From: Candidatus Sphingomonas phytovorans
Lineage (GTDB): Bacteria > Pseudomonadota > Alphaproteobacteria > Sphingomonadales > Sphingomonadaceae
Reading direction: 5' to 3'
Assembly (NCBI GenBank): GCA_029202385.1
Contig: CP119314.1
Coordinates: 1,180,501-1,244,500, forward strand
Length of the DNA stretch: 64,000 nucleotides
Made by a program: the position numbers and the translations under genes. The notes below the pieces were generated by a model. It saw only the letters and a program-made list of their open reading frames with translations, was not told the DNA's origin and did not search any database. Below are positions 20,549 to 30,079 of this stretch, in pieces (position 1 is the stretch's first letter; each line of letters begins with the position of its first letter).

Positions 20549-22142
20549 CGGCCATCTCCCGCGGCACCGCAGCATTCTGTCCGGGCGCTCGACGCTTGCG
20601 CCGGGCCTGGACTGGTTTGCGCGCGGCCTGCCGGGCGGCGAAGCCGAACAATGCGGCCATCGAAAGCATGACCAGGTCGACCGCGACGAACAGCCAGTCG
20701 CTGGCCATGATCGACTGCACAAGTCCACGATCAGTGGTCAGCGCGTTGGCCACCGGCACCGCCACGCAGATGCCCGAGGCGATCGCCAGCGTCTCGATCC
20801 ATGCCCGCCGCACCGGGCGCAGCAACGATGCCGCCGCCAGCCCGAACCAGACCCAGAACATCGCCGACACCTCCATATCGTCCCGGCCGGGCAGAGACGC
20901 CGGAATCAGCCGGTTGGCGAGCAGGAACGCGGCCATGCCCGCAGGCAGGCAAGCGATGGTGCCAATATTGAGCCGCTGGACCAGACGATAGCCGAAAAAG
21001 GGCACCGCGCCCGGCCTGGCGCGCTTGGCGGTCCACAGCATCAGCCCCGTCGCGACCATCGCCGCGCCGGTCAGCCCGAGCAGGAAATAGCTCCAGCGCA
21101 GCACCGGGCCGGCGAACCAGCCCATATGAAGCCCCAGCATCACGCCAGCGGTCTCGATTGCCGGGCCGGGGGCAGGCGACGCTGAGAGGCGGCGTTCGTC
21201 AGCGCCCGAATAGGTGATCGACTGCCCACGTGCGTTGAGCGTATCGGCGCCGCTGCGGACGATGGCGATCGTCGCGGCCGAATCATTGGGGTCGCGCACC
21301 ATGATCCGGCCAGCCCGGCCGCCCTTCCATTCGGCTGCCGCTTCCCGGACCAGTGGCCTGATATCGATCAGCGGGGCAGGACGTCCCGATGCCTTCGTCT
21401 CGATCTCGGTACCATAGGCGTCGGCCGCGAAGCCGTCGGGCGGCGCATAATTCGCCGCGATCGGCCAGGGCATGTACATCAGCACCAGCGTGATCAGGCC
21501 GGTATAGGTGATCATCGCGTGGAAGGGCAGGGCAAGCACCGCCGAGACATTATGGGCATCAAGCCAGCTGCGCTGGCCCTTGCGCCAGCGCAGCGTGAAG
21601 AAATCGGCGAAGATGCGCTTGTGGGTGATCACACCCGAGACGATCGCCGTGAGCATGAACATCGCGCACAGTCCGGCAAGCCAGCGTCCCCAGGGATGGG
21701 GAATCTGGAGCTGGAAGTGGAAGCGATAGAAATGCTCGCCGCCCCGTGTCTCGCGGGCGCTTAGCGGCGCGCCCGTGGCCGGATCCAGGCGGATCTCCGG
21801 CGTGCGGGGCGGCCGGGGCGCCTTGGGATCGGGATTGGCGCGGGCGCGGGTGAAGATTCGTGTCGCGGTCGTCCGGTCGTCGGGCAGGTAGATGGTCCAT
21901 TGCTCGTCGTGCGGAAACGCTGCCTGCATGTGCGCAATGGCGGTCTGCGCCGCACGTTCGGGCGACACGGGCTGCAACGCGATCTCCGGTTGCATCCAGC
22001 GGGTGATCTCCGGCCGGAAATAGCTTGCCGTTCCAGTCAGGAACATGGCGAACAATATCCAACCGGCCAGCAGTCCAAGCCAGGTATGGATCCACGCCAT
22101 CGAGCGGCGCAGGCCGCTCTCCTTCACCACGGTCTGCTTCAC
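20538..22142 (-). CDS. PepSY-associated transmembrane protein (iron-uptake locus)
   Basis: A 534-residue inner-membrane protein of the PepSY-TM family. The first helix follows MAWIHTWLGLLAGWILF; a long periplasmic PepSY-like region runs from about residue 45 to 180. Further helices with FHAMITYTGLITLVLMY and three C-terminal helices follow. Relatives next to TonB siderophore receptors, such as FoxB/PiuB types, are implicated in ferric-siderophore reduction; conserved His residues (IHTW, FHAM, LHMGW) may bind haem. It sits between DUF3649 and DUF3325 genes and is divergent from the receptor at 22.5 kb. The start overlaps the end of the DUF3649 gene. Confidence 0.85.
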   Translation of the reverse strand: MKQTVVKESGLRRSMAWIHTWLGLLAGWILFAMFLTGTASYFRPEITRWMQPEIALQPVSPERAAQTAIAHMQAAFPHDEQWTIYLPDDRTTATRIFTRARANPDPKAPRPPRTPEIRLDPATGAPLSARETRGGEHFYRFHFQLQIPHPWGRWLAGLCAMFMLTAIVSGVITHKRIFADFFTLRWRKGQRSWLDAHNVSAVLALPFHAMITYTGLITLVLMYMPWPIAANYAPPDGFAADAYGTEIETKASGRPAPLIDIRPLVREAAAEWKGGRAGRIMVRDPNDSAATIAIVRSGADTLNARGQSITYSGADERRLSASPAPGPAIETAGVMLGLHMGWFAGPVLRWSYFLLGLTGAAMVATGLMLWTAKRARPGAVPFFGYRLVQRLNIGTIACLPAGMAAFLLANRLIPASLPGRDDMEVSAMFWVWFGLAAASLLRPVRRAWIETLAIASGICVAVPVANALTTDRGLVQSIMASDWLFVAVDLVMLSMAALFGFAARQAARKPVQARRKRRAPGQNAAVPREMADAA

Positions 22143-22393
22143 GGCCTGACGCCCAGCAGCATCGCCACGCCGATCGACAGCGCGGCCGCGCCCCAGACGA
22201 AGCCCGCCACGCGCAACAGTCGCCGTTCATGGAAGCACCAGAGGGCGATCACCGCATAGAACAGGAAGGACAGGATCATCGCCCAGCCCGTCGCCTCCGC
22301 GCGTGCGATCGGCAGCAACCGGGCGGATAGCGTCGCGAGTCCGGCCGCCGCCGCATAGCCGCCGGCCAGCGCCGTCACGCACCGTGCTCCCAT
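22139..22393 (-). CDS. DUF3649-like small membrane protein
   Basis: An 84-residue protein with three hydrophobic segments (LAGGYAAAAGLATLSARLL; AMILSFLFYAVIALWCF; VAGFVWGAAALSIGVAMLL), the pattern of DUF3649 proteins found with TonB siderophore receptors. It overlaps the PepSY gene start by four bases. The ATG at 22393 has no clear ribosome site; a TTG at 22456 with AAAGGGG about ten bases upstream would add 21 residues. It is the first gene of a three-gene leftward operon. Confidence 0.7.
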   Translation of the reverse strand: MGARCVTALAGGYAAAAGLATLSARLLPIARAEATGWAMILSFLFYAVIALWCFHERRLLRVAGFVWGAAALSIGVAMLLGVRP

Positions 22394-22517
22394 CGCCGAT
22401 GCGCCCGAAAGAGATCGGGATCGTGCCCGATCGCCGGTTGCTCCCGCATTTCTCAAGACCGTGTGCCCCTTTCCGCTTTCGACTCTTGCCTTAGCCCCAA
22501 AGCGGCCCTAACGGCAA

Positions 22518-22534
22518 TTGCGAATCGTTAGCAA
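22518..22534. promoter_or_regulatory. Fur-box-like palindrome before the siderophore receptor
   Basis: TTGCGAATCGTTAGCAA has the symmetric form TTGC-n-AA-nnn-TT-n-GCAA. It lies in the 160-base divergent region between the DUF3649 operon and the TonB receptor, 20 bases before the likely receptor start. Fur sites in several alphaproteobacteria have the related pattern TGCnAATnATTnGCA, with one mismatch here. Control by Fur is therefore likely but inferred. Confidence 0.6.
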
Positions 22535-22553
22535 TAAGAGAGAGTGTCATCCC

Positions 22554-24860
22554 TTGATCGTAAAGTCGCACCATGCCCGCCGCGCGCCCCGGCTTCTCCG
22601 TTCGCTGCTCCTGGCGACGGCCCTGCTGACACCGCTGCAAGCCCAGGCAAGCGAGGACGAGACGAAGGATGAGGCCTCCGCCGAAACCATTGTCGTGACC
22701 GGCGTGCGGGAGAAGCAGGCGGGGGCGGGGACGAAGACCGACACGCCATTGATGGCAACGCCCCAGAGCATCACCGTCATCGATAACGAGGAACTGGTCC
22801 GGCGCAACGCTCTATCGATCAACCAGGCGCTGAGCTATGTGGCGGGCGTGTCTCCCAACCAGCGCGGCGGCATGGTGACGCGGTACGACCAGCTCATCCT
22901 GCGCGGCTTCGCGCCGGGCGTCTATCTGGACGGGATGCGCCTGATCGCCGGCCCCTATTCGACCCCGCAGATCGATTTCAATCGAATCGACCATATCGAC
23001 GTGGTCAAGGGACCGGCCTCCGTCCTGTACGGGAACTCGACCCCGGGCGGCCTCGTCAACCTGACAAGCAAGACGCCCGAAGCGACGGCGTCCGGCCGGT
23101 TCGAGCTGCAGGCCGGGAACTACAACACGTGGCGCGCGACGGGCGACGTGAACCAGCCGCTCGATGCCGATGGCCGTATCCTCGCGCGGATCGTCGGCGG
23201 CTGGCAGAAGGGCGACGGGCTGACGTCGGGTACCTTCGCCGAGCGCTGGCATGTCAGCCCGATGCTGACCTTCGCCCCCGACCCGGCAACCAGCCTGACG
23301 ATCATCGCCACTTATCAACGCTCGCCCAGCGGCGGGGGATATTCAGGCGTGGCAGCCTATGGATCGGTCCTGCCCAATCCCAAGGGCGAACTGCCGCGCG
23401 ACATCAACACCGGCGATCCCGGATATGAGCGCTACGATCATCGCGCCAAATCGATCGCGGCATTGTTCCGGCACGACTTCAACGAGCATCTTTCCTTCCG
23501 GTCGAACGCGCGCTTCCAGAACAACCGGCTGAGCTATCGCCAGCTCTACATCGCCGGGTTCGCGACGACGGGCACCGGAACCGCGCGCAACACCGATTAT
23601 GGTACGATCATCCGCGGCGGCGGCGGCGCGGATGAGGATTTCGACACGCTGACGCTCGATAACAGCCTGAACGCGAAATTCGCGACCGGGTCGATCAAGC
23701 ACAATGTACTGGTCGGCATCGATTACCAGCATATCGCCGGCGAGAATGTCCAGCAGTTCAACACCGGCGTTTCGGCCAATCCCCTGACCAGCATCCCGAA
23801 CCTCAACCTCTTCGCGCCCGTCTATGGCGGCGTGTTGCCCAGCTTCGACCTGACCCAGCTTTCGTCCGCTTATGTCAACACCTATGGCAAGCGAGACCAG
23901 GTCGGCGTGTATATCCAGGACCAGATCGCGATCGGCCGGTTGCAGCTTATCGCAAGCGGGCGGTACGACTGGTACGACCAGACGACGCTCAACAAGCGCA
24001 ACAACGCGGTCACGGCCCTGTCGCAGACCGCGTTCACGATGCGTCTCGGGGCACTCTACGAACTGCCGTTCGGCGTCTCGCCGTACTTCAGCTATTCCGA
24101 ATCGTTCGAACCCCAGGCGGGCACGACCTATCTGGGGGTGCCGTTCGACCCGGTGACCGGCCGGCAATATGAAGCCGGGATCAAATATCAGCCGGCGGGT
24201 ACCCATGCGATCTTCACCCTTTCGGCCTATGACCTGAAACGCCAGAATGTGCCCGTGGGTGATCCGCGCGCGGGCACGGGTGGCATTCCGACCAACGCCC
24301 AGATCCAGATCGGCGAGGTGCGCGTGCGCGGCGTCGAGCTGGAAGGTCGGGGTGAAGTCGTGCCCGGCTTCGACGTGGTCGCGGCGCTGACCTATACCGA
24401 CGCGATCATCACCCAGGGAACGCCCGCCATCGCGCCGACAGCGACCAACAGCGGGACGCCGACCACCACCGGCACGCGCCAGCTCGGCACGCCCAAATGG
24501 CTTGGATCGACTTTCCTGTCCTATGATTTCGGCAAATCCGGGAACATCACCGGGCCGCTGGCCGGTCTCACGCTGGGCGCTGGTGCGCGCTATGTCGATG
24601 GATCGGACGGTACGACCAACTACGCAGTGATCAACGGAGTCACCACGTTCCAACGTTTCACCACACGCAGCTTCGTGCTGGTCGATGCGCTGATCGGCTA
24701 TGATCTCGGCCGCGCCTTGCCGTCGCTCCGGGGTGTCAGCCTGGCGGTGAATGCCGCGAACCTGCTGGACAAGCGCCATGTCAGCGCCTGTCCGTTCAGC
24801 AATAGCTGCTATTTCGGCGCCGCGCGCACCGTGATGGCGTCAGTACGCTACGCCTGGTGA
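22554..24860 (+). CDS. TonB-dependent siderophore receptor
   Basis: A 768-residue outer-membrane receptor. After a signal peptide (LLLATALLTPLQAQA) comes the TonB box region ETIVVTG and a plug with MATPQSITVIDNEEL, VAGVSPNQRGG, LILRGF and VVKGPASVLYGNSTPGGLVN, the signature of siderophore-type receptors. A 22-strand barrel follows and ends in VRYAW with a C-terminal Trp. The TTG at 22554 is preceded by AGAGAGAG; a TTG at 22518 would add 12 residues but overlaps the Fur-like site. The three-gene PepSY operon is divergent from it, forming a standard siderophore-iron uptake locus. The ligand is unknown. Confidence 0.88.
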   Translation: MIVKSHHARRAPRLLRSLLLATALLTPLQAQASEDETKDEASAETIVVTGVREKQAGAGTKTDTPLMATPQSITVIDNEELVRRNALSINQALSYVAGVSPNQRGGMVTRYDQLILRGFAPGVYLDGMRLIAGPYSTPQIDFNRIDHIDVVKGPASVLYGNSTPGGLVNLTSKTPEATASGRFELQAGNYNTWRATGDVNQPLDADGRILARIVGGWQKGDGLTSGTFAERWHVSPMLTFAPDPATSLTIIATYQRSPSGGGYSGVAAYGSVLPNPKGELPRDINTGDPGYERYDHRAKSIAALFRHDFNEHLSFRSNARFQNNRLSYRQLYIAGFATTGTGTARNTDYGTIIRGGGGADEDFDTLTLDNSLNAKFATGSIKHNVLVGIDYQHIAGENVQQFNTGVSANPLTSIPNLNLFAPVYGGVLPSFDLTQLSSAYVNTYGKRDQVGVYIQDQIAIGRLQLIASGRYDWYDQTTLNKRNNAVTALSQTAFTMRLGALYELPFGVSPYFSYSESFEPQAGTTYLGVPFDPVTGRQYEAGIKYQPAGTHAIFTLSAYDLKRQNVPVGDPRAGTGGIPTNAQIQIGEVRVRGVELEGRGEVVPGFDVVAALTYTDAIITQGTPAIAPTATNSGTPTTTGTRQLGTPKWLGSTFLSYDFGKSGNITGPLAGLTLGAGARYVDGSDGTTNYAVINGVTTFQRFTTRSFVLVDALIGYDLGRALPSLRGVSLAVNAANLLDKRHVSACPFSNSCYFGAARTVMASVRYAW

Positions 24861-24869
24861 GGAGGCCAT

Positions 24870-24906
24870 GGCAGGCGGACAATCGCACGATGATTGTCCG
24901 CCTGCC
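24870..24906. terminator. Perfect 15-bp hairpin between convergent genes
   Basis: A 15-bp perfect stem (24870-24884 with 24892-24906) and a seven-base loop separates the TonB receptor from the convergent MarR gene. There is no long T tract, but the symmetry and position fit a bidirectional terminator. Confidence 0.7.
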
Positions 24907-24919
24907 GAACTTTCCCGCA

Positions 24920-25384
24920 TCAATTCGCATTGTTGATCTCGAGGTCCGCGACGATCTGATCGATACGCCGTAGCATCGCCTCGAACCGAACGAGATCCTC
25001 CTTCGGGAATTCGCTGAATATTTGTCGCTCAAGGTCCAGCGCCTTGGGCGCCACGGTTCGATAGAGTTCCCGGCCGGCGGGGGTGAGATACAGCAGGTGC
25101 GAGCGACGATCGCCACTGATCGGCCTTCTCGCGACGAGGCCGCGATCGATCAGCGCGATTGCCGCCCGACTGACCGTCACTTTGTCCATTCGAGTCCTGA
25201 GCCCGATCTCCTGTTGCGTGATCCCATCCGGATTCTCGGCCGCGACCGCGATCACCCGCCAATCCGGAATCCGCAACGCGAAGAGCGTCTCATAGGTGCT
25301 GGCAATGACGTCGCTGACGAGATTCGAGGTGAAGGAGAGGCGATAGGGCAGGAAGCTGTCGAGCAGAAGCAAGGGCTTGGCCAT
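24920..25384 (-). CDS. MarR-family regulator, probable HmgR-type repressor of hmgA-fahA
   Basis: A 154-residue winged-helix regulator. The recognition region reads NPDGITQQEIGLRTRMDKVT, followed by the wing RRPISGDRRSHLLYLTPAG, both typical of MarR proteins; the ends form the dimer helices. It is divergent from hmgA-fahA with two near-identical palindromes between them, one next to its own start. It is therefore likely a repressor of both itself and the homogentisate genes, relieved by a pathway intermediate. The ATG at 25384 is used; an ATG at 25399 would lie inside the first palindrome. Confidence 0.82.
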   Translation of the reverse strand: MAKPLLLLDSFLPYRLSFTSNLVSDVIASTYETLFALRIPDWRVIAVAAENPDGITQQEIGLRTRMDKVTVSRAAIALIDRGLVARRPISGDRRSHLLYLTPAGRELYRTVAPKALDLERQIFSEFPKEDLVRFEAMLRRIDQIVADLEINNAN

Positions 25385-25392
25385 GGCGGATA

Positions 25393-25406
25393 GTATCATT
25401 TGACAC
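25393..25406. promoter_or_regulatory. MarR operator O1 (imperfect)
   Basis: GTATCATTTGACAC differs by one base from the reverse complement of O2. It lies just before the marR start, so binding here would give autorepression. Confidence 0.6.
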
Positions 25407-25429
25407 CAGTTCCGCAACTCACTTATGTG

Positions 25430-25443
25430 GTATCAAATGATAC
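25430..25443. promoter_or_regulatory. MarR operator O2 (perfect 6-2-6 palindrome)
   Basis: GTATCA-AA-TGATAC is a perfect palindrome centred 37 bases from O1 and about 145 bases before hmgA. Size and symmetry suit a MarR dimer. Related sequences occur at 42785, 57461 and 60573. Confidence 0.65.
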
Positions 25444-25581
25444 TATATTGGAGATTCGGGTGAACGAGCAAGCTAATCCGTTCGGCCTGGGCGGCTTCGC
25501 CTTCTGCAAGTTCACGTTGACCAGATCCGCCGCAGCGTGGCCCATGGTCGACGTTTGACCGAGCGGGCAGGAGGAAGAGAC

Positions 25582-26934
25582 ATGACCGCCTATGAGCCCG
25601 TTGCAGGCGTTGCGGCGTTTGCCGGCTCCGAAGCCGGGATGATGCCCGGCTTTGGCAACCATTTCGCGACGGAGGCCATCACGGGCGCGCTGCCCGTCGG
25701 ACGCAATTCGCCGCAGCATGTGCCGTTCGGGCTCTATGCGGAGCAGTTGTCGGCTACTGCCTTCACGGCGCCGCGGGCCGAGAACCGCAGGAGCTGGCTC
25801 TATCGCCTGCGCCCAACCGCCAATCACCCGGCCTATCTGCCTTATGATCGGCCGAACCGACTTCGTTCGGGGCCGTTCGACGAGATGCCCCCTTCGCCCA
25901 ACCGGATGCGCTGGGATCCGCTGCCGTTGCCAACCGAGCCCACCGACTTCGTCGACGGACTCACTACCTATTGCGGCAATGGCGACGTCGCGGCCGGTGC
26001 CGGGCTGGGTATCCACCTTTACGCGTGCAACCTTCCGATGATCGGGCGGGCCTTTTACGATGCCGATGGCGAGATGCTGATCGTGCCCCAGCAAGGCATG
26101 CTGCGCCTGGTGACTGAACTGGGCATCCTGACAGTCGCGCCGCAACAGATCGCGCTCATCCCGCGCGGCCTGCGGTTCAGGGTCGAACTGCCCGATGGTC
26201 CGGCACGAGGCTATATCTGCGAAAATTACGGTGCGCTTTTCAGGTTGCCCGATCTCGGTCCGATCGGGTCGAACGGCCTGGCCAACCCCCGCGACTTCGA
26301 AACGCCTGTCGCCTGGTTTGAGGATAGTGATGAGCCGGTCGAGATCGTCCAGAAGTTCCAGGGCGGTCTCTGGAGGACCACCCTCGATCATTCGCCGTTC
26401 GATGTGGTCGCCTGGCACGGCAACCTCGCTCCCAGCCGGTATGATCTGCGTCGCTTCAACGCGATCAACACCGTGAGTTACGACCATCCAGACCCGTCGA
26501 TCTTCACCGTGCTGACCAGCCCCACCGACACGCCCGGTACAGCGAATTGCGACTTCGTGATCTTTCCGCCGCGCTGGATGGTCGCCGAAGGAACGTTCCG
26601 TCCACCCTGGTTCCACCGCAATGTCATGAGCGAGTTCATGGGGCTTGTGGCTGGTGCCTATGACGCAAAGGCCGGCGGCTTCGCGCCTGGCGGCGCTTCG
26701 CTGCATAATCAGATGGCCGGGCATGGGCCAGACCAGGCAAGCTATGAGGGCGCGGTCTCGACCGAGCTTGTGCCGCACAGGATCGACAACACCATGGCAT
26801 TCATGTTCGAAAGCCGGCTGGTGCTGCGCTCCACCCGCTTTGCCGCTGAAGCGCCGACGGCGCAGCTCGACTATGACGATTGCTGGACTGGATTCCGCAA
26901 GGCGCAGGTTCCAGCCGGAGTCGATCAGGCATGA
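25582..26934 (+). CDS. hmgA: Homogentisate 1,2-dioxygenase
   Basis: A 450-residue Fe(II) ring-cleavage dioxygenase that opens homogentisate to maleylacetoacetate in tyrosine/phenylalanine breakdown. Diagnostic stretches are [12 protein letters not shown] near the N-terminus, [12 protein letters not shown], and the metal-ligand region [14 protein letters not shown] followed by [12 protein letters not shown]. Length matches the family. The ATG at 25582 follows GGAGGAAG. Its last codon overlaps the fahA start (ATGA), so the two are coupled. Control is expected from the divergent MarR gene. Confidence 0.95.
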   Translation: MTAYEPVAGVAAFAGSEAGMMPGFGNHFATEAITGALPVGRNSPQHVPFGLYAEQLSATAFTAPRAENRRSWLYRLRPTANHPAYLPYDRPNRLRSGPFDEMPPSPNRMRWDPLPLPTEPTDFVDGLTTYCGNGDVAAGAGLGIHLYACNLPMIGRAFYDADGEMLIVPQQGMLRLVTELGILTVAPQQIALIPRGLRFRVELPDGPARGYICENYGALFRLPDLGPIGSNGLANPRDFETPVAWFEDSDEPVEIVQKFQGGLWRTTLDHSPFDVVAWHGNLAPSRYDLRRFNAINTVSYDHPDPSIFTVLTSPTDTPGTANCDFVIFPPRWMVAEGTFRPPWFHRNVMSEFMGLVAGAYDAKAGGFAPGGASLHNQMAGHGPDQASYEGAVSTELVPHRIDNTMAFMFESRLVLRSTRFAAEAPTAQLDYDDCWTGFRKAQVPAGVDQA

Positions 26935-28229
26935 CCGCCCCCGCAATCGACGAGACTCATCGCCCCGACCGGACCAGCTGGGTCGCGGATGCCGATGGCC
27001 ATACCGAATTTCCCGTCCAGAACCTCCCGTTCGGGATTTTCTCGCCGGGCGGTGACGAACGGCGTCCGGGGATCGCGATCGGGGAGAGCATCCTCGACCT
27101 GCGCGCGATTTCGACCATGTTGTCGCCCTCCATCATACCCGCTTTGAGCGAGACGACGCTCAACCTCCTACTCGGTCTGCCTGCCGCCAAGCGGGTCGGC
27201 CTTCGCCGGCAGGTGTCGGTGCTGCTGTCCGATGAGCGGTATCGCGATGCGGTAGCGCCAGCACTCTATCCCGCGCGGGATTGCGAACTCCATCTGCCCG
27301 CAGCGATCGGAGACTATACGGACTTCTATGTCGGCATCCATCATGCGACCAATGTCGGTACCCTGTTCCGGCCCGACAATCCGCTACTTCCCAACTACAA
27401 GCATGTACCGATCGGCTATCATGGCCGGGCCTCGTCGATCCGCCCGTCCGGTGTGCCGGTCGTCAGACCAAGCGGACAATACAAGACGCCCGATGCCGCA
27501 ATGCCATGCTTCGGACCATCGCAGCGGATCGACTATGAGCTCGAGCTGGGTGTGTGGATCGGCGGGGGTAACGCACTCGGGACCACGATTCCGATCGGTT
27601 TGTCCGCCGAGCATATTGCTGGCTTCTGCCTCCTGAACGACTGGTCGGCGCGCGATTTTCAGGCCTGGGAATATCAGCCGCTGGGTCCGTTCCTTGCCAA
27701 GAATTTCCAGACGACGATCTCTCCCTGGGTCGTCACCGCCGAAGCGTTGGCGCCGTTCCGGATCGCCCAGCCACCCCGCCCGGATGGCGACCCACTTCCA
27801 TTGCCCTATCTGTGGGATCAGGCCGATCAGGAAGCTGGGGCGCTTGCGCTGGAGCTCGAGGTGTTCCTACTTACTGAAAAGATGCGTGCCGAGGGGCTCG
27901 CGCCGCATCGGCTGAGTTGGGGACCGGCCTCGAATATGTATTGGACGGTCGCCCAGATCGTCACCCACCACGCCTCCAACGGGTGCAGTCTCAACCCTGG
28001 CGACCTGCTCGGCACCGGCACGATCTCCGCGCCGGACAAAGAGGGGTTCGGGAGCCTGCTTGAAATCACCAGGGGCGGTGTTGAACCAATCGCGCTTCCG
28101 GGTGGCGAAGTTCGGCGCTTTGCCGAAGACGGCGACGAGATCCTGTTTTCCGCCCATGCTCGGGCGGACGGCTATGTACCGATCGGTTTCGGCAATTGCC
28201 GCGCCGTGATCCTGCCGAGCGTGACCTGA
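26931..28229 (+). CDS. fahA: Fumarylacetoacetase
   Basis: A 432-residue hydrolase that splits fumarylacetoacetate into fumarate and acetoacetate, the last step of the homogentisate pathway. It has the N-terminal SH3-like domain followed by the FAH catalytic domain: [28 protein letters not shown], the acidic metal ligands in [12 protein letters not shown], and [19 protein letters not shown]. The ATG overlaps the hmgA stop. The next open frame downstream is a remnant of maiA, the enzyme that would normally supply its substrate. Confidence 0.95.
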   Translation: MTAPAIDETHRPDRTSWVADADGHTEFPVQNLPFGIFSPGGDERRPGIAIGESILDLRAISTMLSPSIIPALSETTLNLLLGLPAAKRVGLRRQVSVLLSDERYRDAVAPALYPARDCELHLPAAIGDYTDFYVGIHHATNVGTLFRPDNPLLPNYKHVPIGYHGRASSIRPSGVPVVRPSGQYKTPDAAMPCFGPSQRIDYELELGVWIGGGNALGTTIPIGLSAEHIAGFCLLNDWSARDFQAWEYQPLGPFLAKNFQTTISPWVVTAEALAPFRIAQPPRPDGDPLPLPYLWDQADQEAGALALELEVFLLTEKMRAEGLAPHRLSWGPASNMYWTVAQIVTHHASNGCSLNPGDLLGTGTISAPDKEGFGSLLEITRGGVEPIALPGGEVRRFAEDGDEILFSAHARADGYVPIGFGNCRAVILPSVT

Positions 28230-28230
28230 T

Positions 28231-28341
28231 ATGACCCTTCACTGTTATTGGAACTCGACAACGTCCCATCGTGTCCGCATCGCGCGTGAGCCGGTCGCTT
28301 TAGCGCGTCTGGATCGCCAACCAGACGCGGCTGAGCCGTGA
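28231..28341 (+). pseudogene. maiA: In-frame deletion remnant of maleylacetoacetate isomerase (maiA)
   Basis: One base after fahA, a 36-codon frame reads MTLHCYWNSTTSHRVRIA and then directly REPVALARLDRQPDAAEP and stop. The first half matches the glutathione-S-transferase N-terminus of MaiA proteins (MTLHGYWRS...YRVRIAL). The last residues match the usual MaiA C-terminus (a PDRQPDA-type end). About 170-180 internal codons are missing, yet the frame, the stop and the GTGA overlap with the next gene are preserved. The product lacks nearly all of the thioredoxin-like and helical domains and cannot be a working isomerase. The operon was presumably hmgA-fahA-maiA-Rieske before the deletion. Confidence 0.72.
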
Positions 28342-28709
28342 ACGCCGACTTACGGGTCTATGCGACACCAGCCGGCATCACCCTGGGTTCACTCGACCTG
28401 ATTCAGACAGGCGCGGCGCGGAGCTTTGTCGTTCAGCTAGAAGGGGGGCGGTTCCACGGGTTCGTGGTGCGCCGCGGTGAAAGTGTGTTCGGCTATGTCG
28501 ATCGCTGCCCGCATATGGGGGTGCCGCTCGCCCAGGTGCTTGATGACTATTTGACTCCCGCCGGTGATCTCGTGGTCTGCAGCTGGCACTGCGCACTCTT
28601 CGAGGTCGAGACCGGCAGATGCATTGGCGGGCCGTGCAACGGCGCACGGCTGACCGCGTGGCCGGTACAGGTGAGGGAGGGAGCCATCGTGACGGGCGGA
28701 GCAGCCTAG
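28338..28709 (+). CDS. Rieske [2Fe-2S] protein
   Basis: A 123-residue Rieske-fold protein with both cluster motifs: C57-P-H59-MG and C81-SW-H84-CALF. The single-domain size fits a ferredoxin-like electron carrier or a small Rieske accessory of an oxygenase. The GTG start overlaps the stop of the maiA remnant. Being last in the hmg operon suggests a link to aromatic amino-acid breakdown, but no partner oxygenase is adjacent. It is convergent with the histidine kinase gene, overlapping it by four bases. Confidence 0.85.
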   Translation: MNADLRVYATPAGITLGSLDLIQTGAARSFVVQLEGGRFHGFVVRRGESVFGYVDRCPHMGVPLAQVLDDYLTPAGDLVVCSWHCALFEVETGRCIGGPCNGARLTAWPVQVREGAIVTGGAA

Positions 28710-30079
28710 CTCGTCTCGTGCATGATAAACGGCGCGTCTTGCCCTAGGGGATGCGGCACGATGCCGCGATAAAGGGTCAGCACGGCTTCAAGTCCACCCT
28801 CGGGATGGTTGCGCAGGATCAGCGTCGCGCCGTTCTTCTCGGCCAGGGTCCTGGCGATTGCCAGGCCGAGCCCGATGCCGTCGCTCGGCACAGAGGGCAG
28901 GGCCTCTAGCCGGACAAATGGCTCGAACACATGGTCGAGTTTTTCTTCGGGAATGCCGGGGCCGCGGTCCCGAATGAGAATGAGGACCGAAGCCGCGGCA
29001 CGAGTAGCCGAGACCTCAGCCGATCCGCCATATTTGATCGCATTGTCGATCAGGTTGGCGAGACAGCGCTGCAGCGCGCGCGGGCGTGCCTCGACGTCGC
29101 AGTCGCTCCTAGCGATGAAGCGTACCAAGGGGCCGCCTTCGGAAGCATCCTCGACCGCCAGATCCAGCAACTGATCGATCGCAAGATTGGCAAATGGCTC
29201 GGTGGTCTGGTTGCTGCGCGCATAGTCGAGACCCTCGCGGATGAGCGCCTGCATCGTCCCCAGATCATCGATCAGGCGACTACGCAGCGCCGAATCGCTC
29301 ACTTTTTCCAGCCGCAGTCTCAGCCTGGTCATCGGGGTCTGGAGGTCATGGGTGATCGAGGCGAGCAACTGGGTTCGCTCGACGACATAGCTTCTCAGCC
29401 GGGTCTGCATCGTGTTGAAGGCACGCGCGGCGTCGCGCACTTCACGCGGGCCACGTTCCGGCAATGGCAGTCGGTCGAGGTCTCCGCCGAGCGCTGTCGC
29501 AGCACGCGCGAGATCGCCAAGGGGGGCCGCCGCCATCCGCGCCGCGATGAACGCGAGCGTCGCCATCAGGACAGCGAGGACAAGCACCACGACGGGATTG
29601 AGCGCGATCCGGTCAGCCTGGACGTGCCCGCGTAGCTGGAGCTTGATCAGTCCGCCGTCCGACAAGCGTGCGGTTACGACCCAGCAATCGAAGCGGTCCC
29701 CGGCCGGCCCGATCGGCGATCCTGCGAAACAGGAACCGGGGGTCGCCCGCTCGGCGCGCACCGGCCCTTTCCACCGAACCGCAAGGCCCTTGGTCAGACT
29801 ATTGTCGCGCCGCTCAATGTGCTCTTCTCCCGTCGCCCGCCGAATGCCGGTAACGCCGTTCGCGAGGAGTTCGACCCGCAGCGGCTCCGATGCCTTGTCG
29901 GCAACCGACAGGAAGTCACTCATACGATCCACGAGGCGCTCGAACCGGATGCGGTACAGATCGGATTGCCGTTGCCGGTCGGCAAGCGCGAGCGCGAGCG
30001 CCGCTGATCCAACCACCCCGATCAGCAGGAAGACGAAGAGGCGTCCTGCCATCGTCGTGAAGAAATGGGGCAGCCTCAT
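28706..30079 (-). CDS. Membrane sensor histidine kinase (EnvZ-like)
   Basis: A 457-residue sensor kinase. It has a TM helix at about 12-33, a periplasmic region with two Cys to about 165, a second TM at about 168-190, a HAMP-like linker (AAPLGDLARAATALGGDL), the phospho-acceptor box SITHDLQTPMTRLRLRLE, an N box (NLIDNAIKYG), and DRGPGIPEEKLDHVFEPF and GIGLGLAIA boxes. The ATG overlaps the stop of the upstream response regulator (ATGA). The signal is unknown; the divergent secreted DUF6152 operon is the obvious candidate target. Confidence 0.9.
   Translation of the reverse strand: MRLPHFFTTMAGRLFVFLLIGVVGSAALALALADRQRQSDLYRIRFERLVDRMSDFLSVADKASEPLRVELLANGVTGIRRATGEEHIERRDNSLTKGLAVRWKGPVRAERATPGSCFAGSPIGPAGDRFDCWVVTARLSDGGLIKLQLRGHVQADRIALNPVVVLVLAVLMATLAFIAARMAAAPLGDLARAATALGGDLDRLPLPERGPREVRDAARAFNTMQTRLRSYVVERTQLLASITHDLQTPMTRLRLRLEKVSDSALRSRLIDDLGTMQALIREGLDYARSNQTTEPFANLAIDQLLDLAVEDASEGGPLVRFIARSDCDVEARPRALQRCLANLIDNAIKYGGSAEVSATRAAASVLILIRDRGPGIPEEKLDHVFEPFVRLEALPSVPSDGIGLGLAIARTLAEKNGATLILRNHPEGGLEAVLTLYRGIVPHPLGQDAPFIMHETS

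Noticed and set aside
23343..24779. 478-codon minus-strand frame within the siderophore receptor
   Set aside because: The receptor has complete plug and barrel signatures; the antisense frame has none.
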